DNA of 41,232 nt from Giesbergeria sp. (GCA_017985015.1 JAGNYI010000028.1:1-41232), one strand, 5' to 3'. Counted from the first letter of the stretch, positions 28,413 to 37,455 are shown. Numbers and translations are program-made. The notes: a model not told the origin generated them from the letters alone.

Positions 28413-28418
28413 TACAAT
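28413..28418 (+). promoter_or_regulatory. Probable -10 element of tRNA-Val(GAC)
   Basis: TACAAT lies 20 bp before the tRNA and 41 bp after relA. The -35 region is not clear. Confidence 0.45.
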
Positions 28419-28438
28419 TTCATCTTTCGAAGACACTC

Positions 28439-28515
28439 AGGCGCGTAGCTCAGCTGGTTAGAGCACCACCTTGACATGGTGGGGGTCGTTGGTTCGAGTC
28501 CAATCGCGCCTACCA
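28439..28515 (+). tRNA. tRNA-Val (anticodon GAC)
   Basis: Acceptor AGGCGCG pairs with CGCGCCT. The anticodon arm CCACC-TTGACAT-GGTGG carries GAC. The T-arm TTGGTTCGAGTCCAA is present and CCA is encoded. Confidence 0.97.
28493..28506 (+). repeat. Left copy of a tRNA 3'-end repeat (possible att-like site)
   Basis: TTCGAGTCCAATCG, within the T-arm and acceptor stem of tRNA-Val, recurs exactly at 30992-31005. Integrases often use this part of a tRNA. Confidence 0.5.
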
Positions 28516-28573
28516 ATTAAATCAATCGATGACGCAAGTAGTCGGGTAATTTTTTTGGATCGGACGGAAAGTG

Positions 28574-28603
28574 AAAATAGCCCCGCCAGGGGCTATTTTT
28601 TTT
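28574..28603 (+). terminator. Intrinsic terminator after tRNA-Val(GAC)
   Basis: Stem AAAATAGCCCC / GGGGCTATTTT with a GCCA loop and eight T. Confidence 0.92.
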
Positions 28604-29343
28604 GCCTATTTGTCTTGGGCTTTGCTGTCGCTGAGAACTGGCGCGGCAAACAAAAAATGCCCAAGCGATCTGACGGACAATCAACGGGGGAAGTCGAGGT
28701 AAGGCTCGGACATGGCCTCATCGGGTGAGGAGTGTGCTGCTTGGATCGCAAGACAAGACAAATCGAATCGGAGTTCTCAGGGCTCCGATTGCGGCCTTGC
28801 AGCGGTTGCGGTCGGTTGTGGCCGCACCGTGACCTCGGCGTCATTGCCCAGCAGCGGTTACACAGAAGCCACCGCTCCCCCCATCCGACGGTCGGCTTCA
28901 AAAGCACAGCCGCCGTCAGAACCAATGCAGGCCATCAAAGACGCGTCCTGTTTCCGTTCCTATGGGTTGGGTGATTGGCCATGTATTCGTCCGGGATGCG
29001 ACATCCGAGCACCGCGTCCGGCGTCCCTTTTCCCCACGGCGGGCGCCAGCGATCCATTTTCAACGATTCAGACGACCTTCTTGGTGTTTTTGTTTACTCC
29101 TGTGTCAGCGATTGCAAACACATGCGCGTTGTTAGTCTTTCCGACGAAGGCACAAGGGGGCCTCGCCAACGGCTCCCGTATTCGAGGAGAATGCGGTGGC
29201 GTGCGCCGAGAAACCTGCCGGGCGCACCGGATCATGAACCGGTTTTTCACAATCGACTGTCATTGCCCAGCTCGTAGGCAATGAGCCCGCTTGAGCGGTT
29301 TTTCGACGAAGCTCAAGTTCTTTTTTCCATTTCCGCCTTAGCT
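28604..29343. other. 740-bp stretch with no convincing gene
   Basis: Several short open frames exist on both strands (for example minus 28593-28925 and plus 28712-29284), but none shows a recognisable domain, a ribosome site or the codon pattern of neighbouring genes. The composition is less GC-rich in parts. A weak hairpin CCGCT-TG-AGCGG followed by TTTTT is at about 29288-29304. I read it as decayed or non-coding DNA of an old insertion next to the tRNA. Confidence 0.5.
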
Positions 29344-29574
29344 ATGCCAACCAACACGACGCAAAAAAAGGACGCTGCACTTGACGATGTACTGAATCAG
29401 AACATCGAAGCGACCGAGCAAATCAAAGCTGCCGCCAACGAGTTGGGAGTGGTCCATGCCGTGCTGTCCACGCCGATTCCCCCGCAGTCGGCGGAGGGCG
29501 ATCTGGTGACCTGCCCCCTCTCAGCCGTACCAGCGTAATGGCAGCGAAGTCCGTCAACTTGGAGAATGACGGAC

Positions 29575-29841
29575 ATGAGAAAAAGTAGATTTACCGAAGA
29601 GCAGATCATCGGGTTCATTAAGCAGGCCGAGGCAGGCCTGCCGATAAAGGAGCTGTGCCGCAAAGGCGGTTTCAGCGACGCGACCTTCTACAAATGGCGC
29701 GCCAAGTACGGCGGCATGGACGTACCCGATGCGCGGCGGCTGCGTGAACTTGAAGCCGAAAACGGCAAGCTCAAGAAGTTGCTGGCCGAGGCGCACCTGG
29801 ACATCCATGCGCTCAACACCGCCTTCGGGGTAAAGCGCTAG
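29575..29841 (+). CDS. IS3-family transposase OrfA
   Basis: An 88-residue DNA-binding protein that begins MRKSRFTEEQIIGFIKQAEAG, with a helix-turn-helix (KELCRKGGFSDATFYKWRAKYGG) and a leucine-zipper-like helix (LRELEAENGKLKKLLAEAHLD). ATG 29575 has GGAG 10 nt upstream; ATG 29566 is too close to that site. An A-AAG slip sequence at 29832-29835, just before its stop, could allow -1 frameshifting into the orfB frame to give the full transposase. Confidence 0.9.
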   Translation: MRKSRFTEEQIIGFIKQAEAGLPIKELCRKGGFSDATFYKWRAKYGGMDVPDARRLRELEAENGKLKKLLAEAHLDIHALNTAFGVKR

Positions 29842-29873
29842 CCCCACAAGTCAAGCGTGCTGCCGTCGCCATC

Positions 29874-30710
29874 ATGATTAAGCAATGTGATGTGAGCGAA
29901 CGGCGCGCATGCACTCTTGTGGGGCTCTCCCGTGACAGCTATCGCAATCCACCCGAGGCAGATGCCATGACGCAAGAGCTCAGCAGCAAGATCGTTGAGA
30001 TCGCACATGCGCGTCGACGCTTCGGCTACCGGCGTATCCACGACATGCTGCGCCCACACTTCCCGGGCGTGAACCACAAGCGCGTCTACCGCCTTTACAG
30101 CGCCGCCAATCTGGCGGTGCGCAAGCGAAAGAAGGTCAAACGCCCCGTCAGCGAGCGAGTCCCGCTTCAATTGGCTAAATCGGTCAATGAGGTCTGGAGC
30201 ATGGACTTCGTCAGCGACAGCCTGAGTACCGGGCGGCGCATCAAATGCCTGACGGTGGCTGATGACTTCAGCCACGAGTGCGTGACCCTCTCGGTGGACT
30301 GGGGAATATCGGGCCAGTACGTGACGCGGCTCCTCGACCAGGCTGCTGTCTTCAGAGGCTATCCGCTGGCCGTGCGCACAGACAACGGCCCCGAATTCAC
30401 CAGCCGGGCCTTCATGGGCTGGGCACAAACCCATGGCATTGGCCACATCCTGATTGAGCCCGGCAGACCCATGCAGAACGGCTACATCGAGAGCTTCAAC
30501 GGCAAGTTCCGAGACGAGTGCCTGAACGAGCAATGGTTCGAGACACTGCAGCAAGCCAGATCGGCCATCACACTCTGGCGTCAGGACTACAACGAGGCGA
30601 GGCCTCACAGCAGTTGCGAACGAATGCCACCGGCGAAGTTCGCCGCGTTGCATCGCCAGCGCGCTGGCGATGCAACTCGATCCAGCTCAACGACCACCGA
30701 GATCCATTAA
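29874..30710 (+). CDS. IS3-family transposase OrfB (DDE integrase core)
   Basis: A 278-residue rve-type catalytic protein. The acidic triad is visible as Asp in VWSMDFVSD, Asp in VRTDNGPEF and Glu in NGYIESFNGKFRDECLNE, the last two separated by the usual DD(35)E spacing. An N-terminal HTH_21 region (RRRFGYRRIHDMLRP) is present. The open frame extends upstream to overlap orfA, so the protein is more likely made as an OrfAB fusion than from ATG 29874 alone. Confidence 0.93.
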   Translation: MIKQCDVSERRACTLVGLSRDSYRNPPEADAMTQELSSKIVEIAHARRRFGYRRIHDMLRPHFPGVNHKRVYRLYSAANLAVRKRKKVKRPVSERVPLQLAKSVNEVWSMDFVSDSLSTGRRIKCLTVADDFSHECVTLSVDWGISGQYVTRLLDQAAVFRGYPLAVRTDNGPEFTSRAFMGWAQTHGIGHILIEPGRPMQNGYIESFNGKFRDECLNEQWFETLQQARSAITLWRQDYNEARPHSSCERMPPAKFAALHRQRAGDATRSSSTTTEIH

Positions 30711-30991
30711 TCTTGCAACCTTGGACTTCCTCGTTATGAATGGCACGGTAGGAGGGGGCAGGTCACTGGAGGCTGCCGTCGAGCGAACGGAAGAGATTGA
30801 GCAGCAACTCAACGAGACCGCCGAGGCGCTGGACCGATCGAATGAATTGCTGCGCGAAATGGGTGCAAACCGCCATTCCAGCGCACCGACCGAGAGGTAG
30901 CCCGCACCCTGCCCCCGAAGGGTTTCAGATGGTTTCAGGAGGCTTATTGCTGTCGGCAATGGGCGCTGTGACGATATTTTCCCAGGCGTGA

Positions 30992-31005
30992 TTCGAGTCC
31001 AATCG
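30992..31005 (+). repeat. Right copy of the tRNA-Val 3'-end repeat
   Basis: TTCGAGTCCAATCG, identical to 28493-28506 of tRNA-Val, 2499 bp away. No tRNA can be folded around it, so it is a fragment. Confidence 0.5.
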
Positions 31006-31038
31006 GGTCGGGCGGAAATCAGAATGAAAAACAGAGGG

Positions 31039-31067
31039 GCCTAGGTGTCACACCTGGGCTTTTTTTC
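31039..31067 (+). terminator. Intrinsic terminator near the tRNA fragment
   Basis: Stem GCCTAGGTG / CACCTGGGC (one T-G pair) with a TCA loop and seven T. No gene directly precedes it; it looks like the terminator that once followed a tRNA or the split gene. Confidence 0.75.
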
Positions 31068-31081
31068 CTTTTATACGCGTC

Positions 31082-31363
31082 TCATTCTCTGGACCAATTG
31101 CGGACGGGCCGGGGCAAGTCGGTGATATCGACTCTCTTGAGGAAGAGCGGGTCGCTGTCGACCACGTCTTCGAGCGCGATGTCCTTAACGTCCGACCGGG
31201 TCTCCTCTTGCGGGGTTTTGGGAACGACAGCCACTTTCTTGCCTTGACTCGGATGTCGGGTTTGGGCATCGAGGCCACCCGAGGGGGAAATTGATCCAAT
31301 CTCTATGCTCGCTGGGTCTTGTCGGCTGGAGGGCAACCATCCAACGGGCGAAACTGCCGCCAT
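31082..31363 (-). CDS. Doubtful small hypothetical ORF
   Basis: A 93-residue open frame whose C-terminal half (KKVAVVPKTPQEETRSDVKD, VDSDPLFLKRVDITDLPRPV) has a protein-like composition, while the N-terminal half does not. No domain is recognised and the ribosome site is poor. It may be the remnant of a longer gene. It lies within the divergent region before phaR. Confidence 0.25.
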   Translation of the reverse strand: MAAVSPVGWLPSSRQDPASIEIGSISPSGGLDAQTRHPSQGKKVAVVPKTPQEETRSDVKDIALEDVVDSDPLFLKRVDITDLPRPVRNWSRE

Positions 31364-31454
31364 GCTCAGGGTATTCCTGCGCGTGGTCTGGTCGGGGGCT
31401 GCCTAGAATGTGTTGCAGTGCAATAGCGGGCCGGAGCCCTAAGGAATGTCTGAA

Positions 31455-31991
31455 ATGCCCGATCAAAAAGCCGCCCCCGCCAGCAAAGCGGCGGCGCGTG
31501 TCATCAAGAAGTATCCCAACCGGCGCCTCTACGACACCAATACGTCAAGCTACATCACCCTCTCAGAAGTGAAGCAGTTGGTCATGGAGCGCCAGTCGGT
31601 GGTGGTGCGCGATGCGAAATCGGGCGAAGACATCACGCGCAGCATCTTCCTGCAAATCATTCTCGAAGAAGAGGCGGGCGGGCGCCCCATGTTCACAGAG
31701 GCGGCGCTGGCCAACATCATCCGGTTCTACGGCCATGCCATGCAGGGTTTCATGGGCAGCTATCTGGAAAAGAACGTGCAGGCATTCACCGACATCCAGG
31801 CCAAGCTGGCCGAGCAGGCGCACGGCATGACGCCAGAGGCCTGGACGCAGTTCATGGGCGGCCAGGCGCCCATGGTGCCGGGCCTGATGGGCAACTACGC
31901 CGAGCAGTCGCGCACGTTGTTTTCTCAAATGCAGGAGCAGATGCAAAAGCAGACCGAGCAGATGCTCGGCGCCATGGGTTTGAAGCGCTGA
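31455..31991 (+). CDS. phaR: Polyhydroxyalkanoate synthesis repressor PhaR
   Basis: A 178-residue DNA- and PHB-binding regulator. The N-terminal PHB/PHA accumulation DNA-binding domain reads [20 protein letters not shown] (about residues 15-34), followed by [19 protein letters not shown]. The C-terminal Gln/Met-rich helix ([19 protein letters not shown]) is typical. PhaR represses phasin and PHB genes in the absence of polymer. ATG 31455 is preferred over ATG 31446 because AAGGA at 31441-31445 is then 9 nt away. Confidence 0.93.
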   Translation: MPDQKAAPASKAAARVIKKYPNRRLYDTNTSSYITLSEVKQLVMERQSVVVRDAKSGEDITRSIFLQIILEEEAGGRPMFTEAALANIIRFYGHAMQGFMGSYLEKNVQAFTDIQAKLAEQAHGMTPEAWTQFMGGQAPMVPGLMGNYAEQSRTLFSQMQEQMQKQTEQMLGAMGLKR

Positions 31992-32025
31992 CGCGCAGTT
32001 CTTCTGCCGTTTTCTGTCGGTACAG

Positions 32026-32031
32026 GACAAT
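32026..32031 (+). promoter_or_regulatory. -10-like box adjacent to the rimO start
   Basis: GACAAT ends 6 nt before the rimO ATG. AGGA at 32024-32027 overlaps it and could instead serve as a ribosome site at 10 nt spacing. Confidence 0.35.
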
Positions 32032-32037
32032 ACGGGG

Positions 32038-33429
32038 ATGAACGACGTTGTTTCCCCACCCAAAATTCCCAAAATCGGCTTTGCCAGTTTGGGCTGCCCC
32101 AAAAATCTGACCGACTCCGAGCTGATCCTCACGCAACTGAGCGCCGAGGGCTACGAGACGTCCAAGACCTTCGAGGGCGCCGATCTGGTGATCGTCAATA
32201 CCTGCGGCTTCATTGACGACGCGGTGCGCGAGAGCCTCAACACCATTGGCGATGCGCTGGCTGAAAACGGCAAGGTCATTGTCACGGGCTGTCTGGGCGC
32301 GCGCCAAGGCGAGAGCGGCGGCAACTATGTGCAGCAGATGCACCCCAGCGTGCTCGCCGTGACGGGTGCGCACGCGACCCAGGAGGTGATGGATGCGGTG
32401 CACCGCAACCTGCCCAAGCCGCACGATCCCTTTGTCGACCTGGTTCCCGGCGCGTTTGGCGTGGCCGGCATCAAGCTCACGCCGCGCCACTATGCCTACC
32501 TGAAGATCAGCGAAGGCTGCAACCACCGCTGCACCTTCTGCATCATTCCGTCGATGCGCGGTGACCTGGTATCGCGCCCGGTGGGCGACGTGCTGGCGGA
32601 GGCCAAGGCGTTATTTGCCGGCGGCGTCAAAGAGCTGCTGGTCATTAGCCAGGACACCTCGGCCTACGGCGTGGACGTGAAATACCGCACCGGCTTCTGG
32701 GATGGTCAGCCGGTCAAGACACGCATGCTGGAACTTGTGCAAAAACTGGGCGAGATCGCCGAGCCCTATGGCGCCTGGGTGCGCTTGCACTATGTTTACC
32801 CCTACCCGAGCGTAGACGAAATCATCCCCTTGATGGCCACCGGCAAGGTGCTGCCGTACCTGGACGTGCCGTTCCAGCACAGCCACCCCGATGTGCTCAG
32901 ACGCATGAAGCGCCCTGCCAGCGGTGAGAAAAATCTCGAGCGCATCGAACGCTGGCGCGCCGCGTGTCCGGAAATCGTCATCCGCAGCACTTTCATCGCC
33001 GGTTTCCCCGGTGAGACGGAAGAAGAGTTCCAGCACCTGCTGGACTTCCTGCGCGAGGCGGAGATCGACCGCGCCGGCTGCTTTGCCTACAGCGACGTGA
33101 CGGGCGCTGCCGCCAACGAGCTGCCGGGCATGCTCCCCATTGAGCTGCGCGAAGAGCGCCGGGCGCGTTTCATGGCGGTGGCCGAAGAGGTGTCGATTGC
33201 CAAGCTGCAGCGCCGTGTGGGCGCAACCATGCAGGTGCTGATTGACCATGCGCCAGGCCTGGGCCGCAAGGGCGGCGTGGGACGCAGCTACGCCGATGCA
33301 CCCGAGATTGACGGCGTAGTGCACTTGCTGCCGCCCGAGAAAATAAGCAAACAGCTCAAAGTCGGTGAATTCACGCGCGCCCGCGTGGTGGGCGTGCAAG
33401 GGCATGATCTGGTGGCGCAGCCCATCTGA
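32038..33429 (+). CDS. rimO: Ribosomal protein S12 methylthiotransferase
   Basis: RimO adds a methylthio group to an Asp of ribosomal protein S12, using two iron-sulfur clusters. The N-terminal MTTase domain has Cys in LGCPKN, NTCGFI and TGCLGA. The radical-SAM cluster is C161-x3-C165-x2-C168 in GCNHRCTFC. The C-terminal TRAM domain ends [14 protein letters not shown]. The 463 residues are normal. The sequence [11 protein letters not shown] marks RimO rather than MiaB. Confidence 0.96.
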   Translation: MNDVVSPPKIPKIGFASLGCPKNLTDSELILTQLSAEGYETSKTFEGADLVIVNTCGFIDDAVRESLNTIGDALAENGKVIVTGCLGARQGESGGNYVQQMHPSVLAVTGAHATQEVMDAVHRNLPKPHDPFVDLVPGAFGVAGIKLTPRHYAYLKISEGCNHRCTFCIIPSMRGDLVSRPVGDVLAEAKALFAGGVKELLVISQDTSAYGVDVKYRTGFWDGQPVKTRMLELVQKLGEIAEPYGAWVRLHYVYPYPSVDEIIPLMATGKVLPYLDVPFQHSHPDVLRRMKRPASGEKNLERIERWRAACPEIVIRSTFIAGFPGETEEEFQHLLDFLREAEIDRAGCFAYSDVTGAAANELPGMLPIELREERRARFMAVAEEVSIAKLQRRVGATMQVLIDHAPGLGRKGGVGRSYADAPEIDGVVHLLPPEKISKQLKVGEFTRARVVGVQGHDLVAQPI

Positions 33430-33452
33430 GCGGGACAGACCGCGCAGCAAGA

Positions 33453-33480
33453 AAAAAGGCTTCCCTCGGGAAGCCTTTTT
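33453..33480. terminator. Bidirectional terminator between rimO and efp
   Basis: AAAAAGGCTTCCC / GGGAAGCCTTTTT, a near-perfect inverted repeat with A and T runs on both sides, so it can serve rimO (plus) and efp (minus). Confidence 0.9.
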
Positions 33481-33497
33481 GTTGCGCCAGTCATGGC

Positions 33498-34052
33498 CTA
33501 GACGCGTTTGCGGTATTCGCCGGTGCGGGTGTCGATTTCAATCTTGTCGCCTTGCGAGACAAACAGCGGTACCGGCACTTCGAAGCCGGTGGCGATCTTG
33601 GCGGGCTTCAAGACCTTGCCGGACGTGTCGCCCTTGACGGCGGGCTCAGTCCATGTCACTTCGCGCTCGACGCCCGTCGGCAGTTCGACCGAAATAGCCT
33701 TGCCGTCGTAGAACACAACTTCTGCAGTCATCCCGTCTTCCAGATAATTCAGTGCGTCGCCCATGTTCTCGGATTCGACTTCGTACTGGTTGTACTCGGG
33801 GTCCATCCAGACGTACATTGGGTCGGCGAAGTACGAATACGTGCAATCCTTTTTGTCGAGGATGACCTGGTCCATCTTGTCGTCGGCCTTGAACACGACT
33901 TCGGTACCGAAGTTGCCGATCAGGCTCTTGAGTTTCATACGCACGGTGGCGGCGTTGCGACCGCCGCGTGCATATTCGGCTTTCAGGACAACCATCGGGT
34001 CCTTGCCGTGCATGATGACGTTGCCGGCGCGGATTTCTTGAGCGATTTTCAT
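33498..34052 (-). CDS. efp: Elongation factor P
   Basis: EF-P rescues ribosomes stalled on polyproline. The 184 residues form the three usual beta-barrel domains. The tip of the first loop reads [11 protein letters not shown], placing Arg32 at the modified position; Arg32 EF-Ps are rhamnosylated by EarP, encoded directly upstream on the same strand. The opening [20 protein letters not shown] and the end [14 protein letters not shown] match the family. A 139-bp gap separates it from earP. Confidence 0.97.
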   Translation of the reverse strand: MKIAQEIRAGNVIMHGKDPMVVLKAEYARGGRNAATVRMKLKSLIGNFGTEVVFKADDKMDQVILDKKDCTYSYFADPMYVWMDPEYNQYEVESENMGDALNYLEDGMTAEVVFYDGKAISVELPTGVEREVTWTEPAVKGDTSGKVLKPAKIATGFEVPVPLFVSQGDKIEIDTRTGEYRKRV

Positions 34053-34191
34053 AGCGGTTTGCTGGGTTTGGGCCGCTCAATGCGAGGCGTCAGCGTGCCG
34101 GAAGGCAGCCGCGCCGGAGCATGTTCCGCGGCGGGGAATGCGCGGCGCCGGAGCAAAATGCGGCCGGCCCGATTGCGCAAAGCCTGCGATT

Positions 34192-35331
34192 TTAGCGTTT
34201 GCTAGCGCAAAAACCCAGTAGCTGGCTCAACAAATCGTTTTGCACGAGCAAATGTTCGCGCGCAGCGCGAATGCAAATGCCCCAGTTCGTCAGTGCCTCA
34301 GCGTCCACTTTCGGCAGCGCTCCGGGTGCCAGGCCGTTCCACACCCAATGGAAATGGCGCAGGCTGGGCGGTGCCTGCAGCCAGTCGAGAAACGCGTCCA
34401 GTTTGGGTCCATGCGCGCCGTCGTCCTGCGGGTAGATGTGCCACACCAGCGGCTGGCCCGCCCACAGCGCGCGCACCAGCGAATCTTCACCCCGCACAAA
34501 ATTCAGATCGCAGGCCCAGAGCAGCTCGTCGTACGCTGGCTGGGGGCATGCATCCATATTCAAAATATGTAGCTGCTCAGGCATACCAGATAAGCGCTGG
34601 AGGCCAATTTTGTCTGAAATTTCTTGCATGGCCACTTGCACGGCGCGCTGCGCACGGCCGGGCGTGACCAGCAGGCGGGTGGGCGCTGTTGCCCCGCTCG
34701 CGCATTGCTGCAGCCAGTCGCATAGCGCTGGCGGTTCGTAGCAAAACAGCGAAACCCAGCGCGGCTCTTGCGCCGGTGCGTCGCCCCCCTGTTGGTGTCG
34801 CCAGGCGCCGCGATCAAAGCGCTGCACGCGGTCCATCAAGCCCCGTTCCCGTAGCAAGCCGCCGGTGTCCTTGCCAAAGCCGGGGTAATAGAACCACTTG
34901 GTCCAGCCAGCCGCCGGCCCGTGCAGGATCGGGCTGGGCAAGCCATGGTGGCGCGGCACCCAGGATTCCGCCGAGAGGTATTCCAGATTGATCCATACTG
35001 GCTTTTTGGCGCCAGCGCTTACCCGGTCTGCGCATGCAGCTATGAAGTCAGGAGCAATCTCGCAACCAAAGGCTTCCACCAGCACGTCGCTGGGTGGTTC
35101 GTTTGCAGCAGAAAATGCACCCCAACTGCGCACTTCAACGCCAGCGGCGCCGCTTGGGGCCATCCAGGCCAGCGCGGATGCATCGTCCACCCACAGGCGC
35201 ACGCTCTGGCCAGCGGCGGCCAACTGGCTGGCCAGGCGCCAGCACACGCCGATGTCGCCAAAGTTGTCGATCACGCGGCAGAACACATCCCATTGCCAGG
35301 GGGGAACATTGTGGGAGGGCGGGGCGCTCAT
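34192..35331 (-). CDS. earP: EF-P arginine rhamnosyltransferase EarP
   Basis: EarP (formerly DUF2331) transfers rhamnose from dTDP-rhamnose to Arg32 of EF-P. The 379 residues show the signature N-terminus [20 protein letters not shown], the segment [20 protein letters not shown], and the catalytic region [26 protein letters not shown] 35331 is chosen ([14 protein letters not shown]); a start at 35388 is in frame. Two repeat copies lie within it: one encodes about [20 protein letters not shown], the other about [18 protein letters not shown]. Both use AT-rich or rare codons and fall in places where relatives have shorter loops. The dTDP-rhamnose genes are not in the window. Confidence 0.93.
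   Translation of the reverse strand: MSAPPSHNVPPWQWDVFCRVIDNFGDIGVCWRLASQLAAAGQSVRLWVDDASALAWMAPSGAAGVEVRSWGAFSAANEPPSDVLVEAFGCEIAPDFIAACADRVSAGAKKPVWINLEYLSAESWVPRHHGLPSPILHGPAAGWTKWFYYPGFGKDTGGLLRERGLMDRVQRFDRGAWRHQQGGDAPAQEPRWVSLFCYEPPALCDWLQQCASGATAPTRLLVTPGRAQRAVQVAMQEISDKIGLQRLSGMPEQLHILNMDACPQPAYDELLWACDLNFVRGEDSLVRALWAGQPLVWHIYPQDDGAHGPKLDAFLDWLQAPPSLRHFHWVWNGLAPGALPKVDAEALTNWGICIRAAREHLLVQNDLLSQLLGFCASKR
34556..34622 (-). repeat. Dispersed palindromic repeat, copy 4 (inside earP)
   Basis: On the minus strand it contains AATTGGCCTCCAGCGCTTAT, 20 nt identical to copy 6, then CTGGTATGCCTGAGCAGCTA. It is fully translated as part of earP. Confidence 0.8.
35002..35056 (+). repeat. Dispersed palindromic repeat, copy 5 (inside earP)
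   Basis: TTTTTGGCGCCAGCGCTTAC, then GCAGCTATGAAGTCAGGAGC. It follows the family order. It is in the opposite orientation to copy 4 relative to the gene and is also translated. Confidence 0.7.
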
Positions 35332-35337
35332 GCGTGA

Positions 35338-35343
35338 ATTGTC
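35338..35343 (-). promoter_or_regulatory. -10-like box adjacent to the earP start
   Basis: GACAAT on the minus strand ends 6 nt before the earP ATG; no ribosome site lies between. It shares a 55-bp divergent region with the uvrC box. Confidence 0.45.
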
Positions 35344-35374
35344 CACAGCTTGCGTGGGCTGCAAGCCAAGTTTG

Positions 35375-35380
35375 CACAAT
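35375..35380 (+). promoter_or_regulatory. -10-like box adjacent to the uvrC start
   Basis: CACAAT ends 6 nt before the uvrC ATG, with TTGCGT 19 bp upstream as a possible -35. Confidence 0.45.
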
Positions 35381-35386
35381 AGCGCC

Positions 35387-37378
35387 ATGTCCGAAGTGCA
35401 TTCCGAAGAACTGCTGGCCCAGGTGGCCGCGCTGCCGCCGCTGCCCGGTGTGTACCGTTATTTCGATGCGGATGGGGGGTTGCTGTACGTGGGCAAGGCG
35501 CGCAACCTGAAAAAGCGGGTGTCGAGCTACTTCACCAAGACGCATGGCGGTACGCGCATCGGCCACATGGTGGGGCGCATCGTGCGCATGGAGACCACCG
35601 TGGTGCGCTCGGAGGCTGAGGCGCTGCTGCTGGAAAACAACCTCATCAAGACGCTTCAGCCCAAGTACAACATCCTGTTTCGGGACGACAAGAGCTACCC
35701 GTACCTCAAGATCACCGGCGTCGCCGCGAAAGACGGCACGGGGGACGACCCGAGCCAGCGCTTTCCGCGCCTGGCCTACTACCGCGGCAGCACCGACAAA
35801 AAGCACCGCTACTTCGGCCCCTACCCGAGCGGCTGGGCGGTGAAAGAAACCATCCTACTTTTGCAAAAAGTGTTTCGCCTGCGCACCTGCGAGGACACGG
35901 TGTTTGCCAACCGCACACGCCCCTGCCTGCTCTACCAGATCAAGCGCTGCAGCGCGCCCTGCGTGGGCCTGATTTCGCCTGAAGCCTACGCGGTGGATGT
36001 GGCCCACGCCGAAGCCCTGCTGCGCGGCGAAGCGGGGGCGGTGATGGAGGCTTTGCAGCACAGCATGCTGGCGCACGCCGAGCGGCTTGAGTTTGAGCAG
36101 GCGGCGGAGGTGCGCAACCAGATCACGGCGCTCTCGCGCGTGCTGCACCAGCAATCGGTGGAGACAACGAGCGACAAGGATGTGGACATCCTCGCCGTGC
36201 GCGTACAGGGCGGGCGCGCCTGCGTCAACTTGGCCATGGTGCGCGGTGGTCGGCATTTGGGCGACCGCGCTTACTTTCCGGTGCATGTGGACGATGCTGC
36301 CGCGTTGCAGGAAGCGCGTGCCAAGGCAGCGGATGCCGAGGACGTGGATGCAGGGCAGGGCGCCGACGACGACGACGTTGGCCCGGCGCTGCCGGTGGAG
36401 GCCTTGGTGCTCCAGGCCTTCATCGCCCAGCACTACCTCGACGTACCCGTGCCGCCCGTGCTCGTCACCAGCGAACCGGTGGAGCGCAGCCTGCTCGACG
36501 CGCTGGGCGTGCAGGCGGGTGTGCGCATTGCTGCTGTGCACCAGCCGCGCGAGCAGCGGCGCGCCTGGCTGGATATGGCGCAGAACAACGCGCAACTGCA
36601 GCTCGCGCGCCTGCTTGCCGAAGAAGGCTCGCAGCAGGCGCGCACCCGCGCGCTGGCGCAGGCGCTGGATGTGTCGCAGGACGATCTGGACATACTCCGC
36701 ATTGAATGTTTCGACATTTCGCACACGGCGGGCGAATCCACCCAGGCGTCGTGCGTGGTGTTTCAGAACCACAAGATGCAAAGCAGCGAGTACCGCCGCT
36801 TCAACATTGATGGCATCACCGGAGGTGACGACTACGCCGCCATGCGCCAAGTGCTGCAGCGGCGTTACAGCAAGGTCGCTGAGGCGCAGCGCGAAGCGGG
36901 CGGTGCCGAGCTCGCGCCGGGCAGTGCGCGCCTGCCCGACCTGGTGCTGATTGATGGCGGCAAGGGCCAGGTCAGCGTGGCGCGCGAGGTGTTCGCCGCG
37001 CTGGGCCTCGATATCTCGCGCATCGTCGGTGTCGAGAAGGGCGAGGGACGCAAGGTGGGCCTGGAAGAGCTGGTGTTTGCCGACGGGCGCGAGAAGGTCT
37101 ACCTCGGCAAGGACTCGGCTGCGCTGATGCTGGTCGCCCAGATCCGCGACGAAGCACACCGCTTTGCCATCACCGGCATGCGCGCGGCCCGTGCCCGCGT
37201 GCGCACGGGGGGCAGCCGGTTGGAAGACATTGCGGGCGTGGGCCCGAAGAAACGTGCGCGCTTGCTGCAACGGTTTGGCGGCGTGCGCGGCGTGGCCGAG
37301 GCCAGCGTGGCCGATCTGTGCACTGTGGATGGCATCTCACTCGAACTGGCGCAGGAAATCTACCGCGCGCTGCGCTGA
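35387..37378 (+). CDS. uvrC: Excinuclease ABC subunit C
   Basis: UvrC makes both incisions in nucleotide excision repair. The GIY-YIG nuclease is at the N-terminus ([27 protein letters not shown]). The UVR motif follows at about 210-245 ([17 protein letters not shown]), then the RNase-H-like nuclease ([25 protein letters not shown]) and a helix-hairpin-helix pair ([18 protein letters not shown]). The 663 residues include an acidic insert near 325-330 ([10 protein letters not shown]). ATG 35387 is chosen; the open frame extends about 490 bp further only as an antisense shadow of earP. Confidence 0.96.
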   Translation: MSEVHSEELLAQVAALPPLPGVYRYFDADGGLLYVGKARNLKKRVSSYFTKTHGGTRIGHMVGRIVRMETTVVRSEAEALLLENNLIKTLQPKYNILFRDDKSYPYLKITGVAAKDGTGDDPSQRFPRLAYYRGSTDKKHRYFGPYPSGWAVKETILLLQKVFRLRTCEDTVFANRTRPCLLYQIKRCSAPCVGLISPEAYAVDVAHAEALLRGEAGAVMEALQHSMLAHAERLEFEQAAEVRNQITALSRVLHQQSVETTSDKDVDILAVRVQGGRACVNLAMVRGGRHLGDRAYFPVHVDDAAALQEARAKAADAEDVDAGQGADDDDVGPALPVEALVLQAFIAQHYLDVPVPPVLVTSEPVERSLLDALGVQAGVRIAAVHQPREQRRAWLDMAQNNAQLQLARLLAEEGSQQARTRALAQALDVSQDDLDILRIECFDISHTAGESTQASCVVFQNHKMQSSEYRRFNIDGITGGDDYAAMRQVLQRRYSKVAEAQREAGGAELAPGSARLPDLVLIDGGKGQVSVAREVFAALGLDISRIVGVEKGEGRKVGLEELVFADGREKVYLGKDSAALMLVAQIRDEAHRFAITGMRAARARVRTGGSRLEDIAGVGPKKRARLLQRFGGVRGVAEASVADLCTVDGISLELAQEIYRALR

Positions 37379-37442
37379 GGCATGGCCATCGTTGACGATC
37401 GATTCAAGCGGCGGTGAGTCCGTAGCCTGCCCCTGCGCGTGA

Positions 37443-37448
37443 CACAAT
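37443..37448 (+). promoter_or_regulatory. -10-like box adjacent to the pgsA start
   Basis: CACAAT ends 7 nt before the pgsA ATG with no ribosome site between. Confidence 0.4.
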
Positions 37449-37455
37449 CGGCGCC

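Larger units (their letters stand above)
29507..30765 (+). mobile_element. IS3-family insertion sequence (IS407-like group)
   Basis: A complete 1259-bp element. The terminal inverted repeats begin TGACCTGCCCCCTC (left at 29507; right, read inward from 30765, also TGACCTGCCCCCTC). The 4-bp target duplications CTGG are at 29503-29506 and 30766-30769. It has two overlapping-frame genes, orfA and orfB, the second in the -1 frame. The 4-bp duplication and the end sequence fit the IS407 group. Ends, both reading frames and target duplications are intact, so it may be functional and fairly recent. It lies in the same direction as the gene it splits. Confidence 0.93.
29344..30900 (+). pseudogene. Small hypothetical gene split by an IS element
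   Basis: The 5' part (29344-29506) encodes MPTNTTQKKDAALDDVLNQN and onward to AEGDL; the 3' part (30770-30900) encodes EAAVERTEEIEQQLNETAEA and onward to SSAPTER before TAG. Removing the IS (29507-30765) and one copy of the 4-bp target duplication joins them in frame into a 97-residue acidic, helical protein, likely coiled-coil (EIEQQLNETAEALDRSNELL). I do not recognise the family. The clean junction shows that the gene was intact when the IS arrived. The present 5' ORF runs on into the IS and stops at 29538. An in-frame ATG at 29281 would add 21 residues. Confidence 0.75.
30901..31454. other. Intergenic region between the split gene and phaR
   Basis: It holds the tRNA-Val 3' repeat (30992-31005), a terminator (31039-31067), a doubtful minus-strand ORF (31082-31363), and a TAGAAT -10-like box at 31404-31409 that may belong to phaR. 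The 20 bp after the tRNA fragment (TCGGGCGGAAA) also resemble the sequence after the real tRNA (TCGGACGGAAA at 28559-28569). Confidence 0.5.

Noticed and set aside
28712-29284. A 190-codon open frame between tRNA-Val and the split gene
   Set aside because: Composition is rich in Ser/Pro/Arg, no ribosome site or domain is visible, and overlapping frames are equally open.
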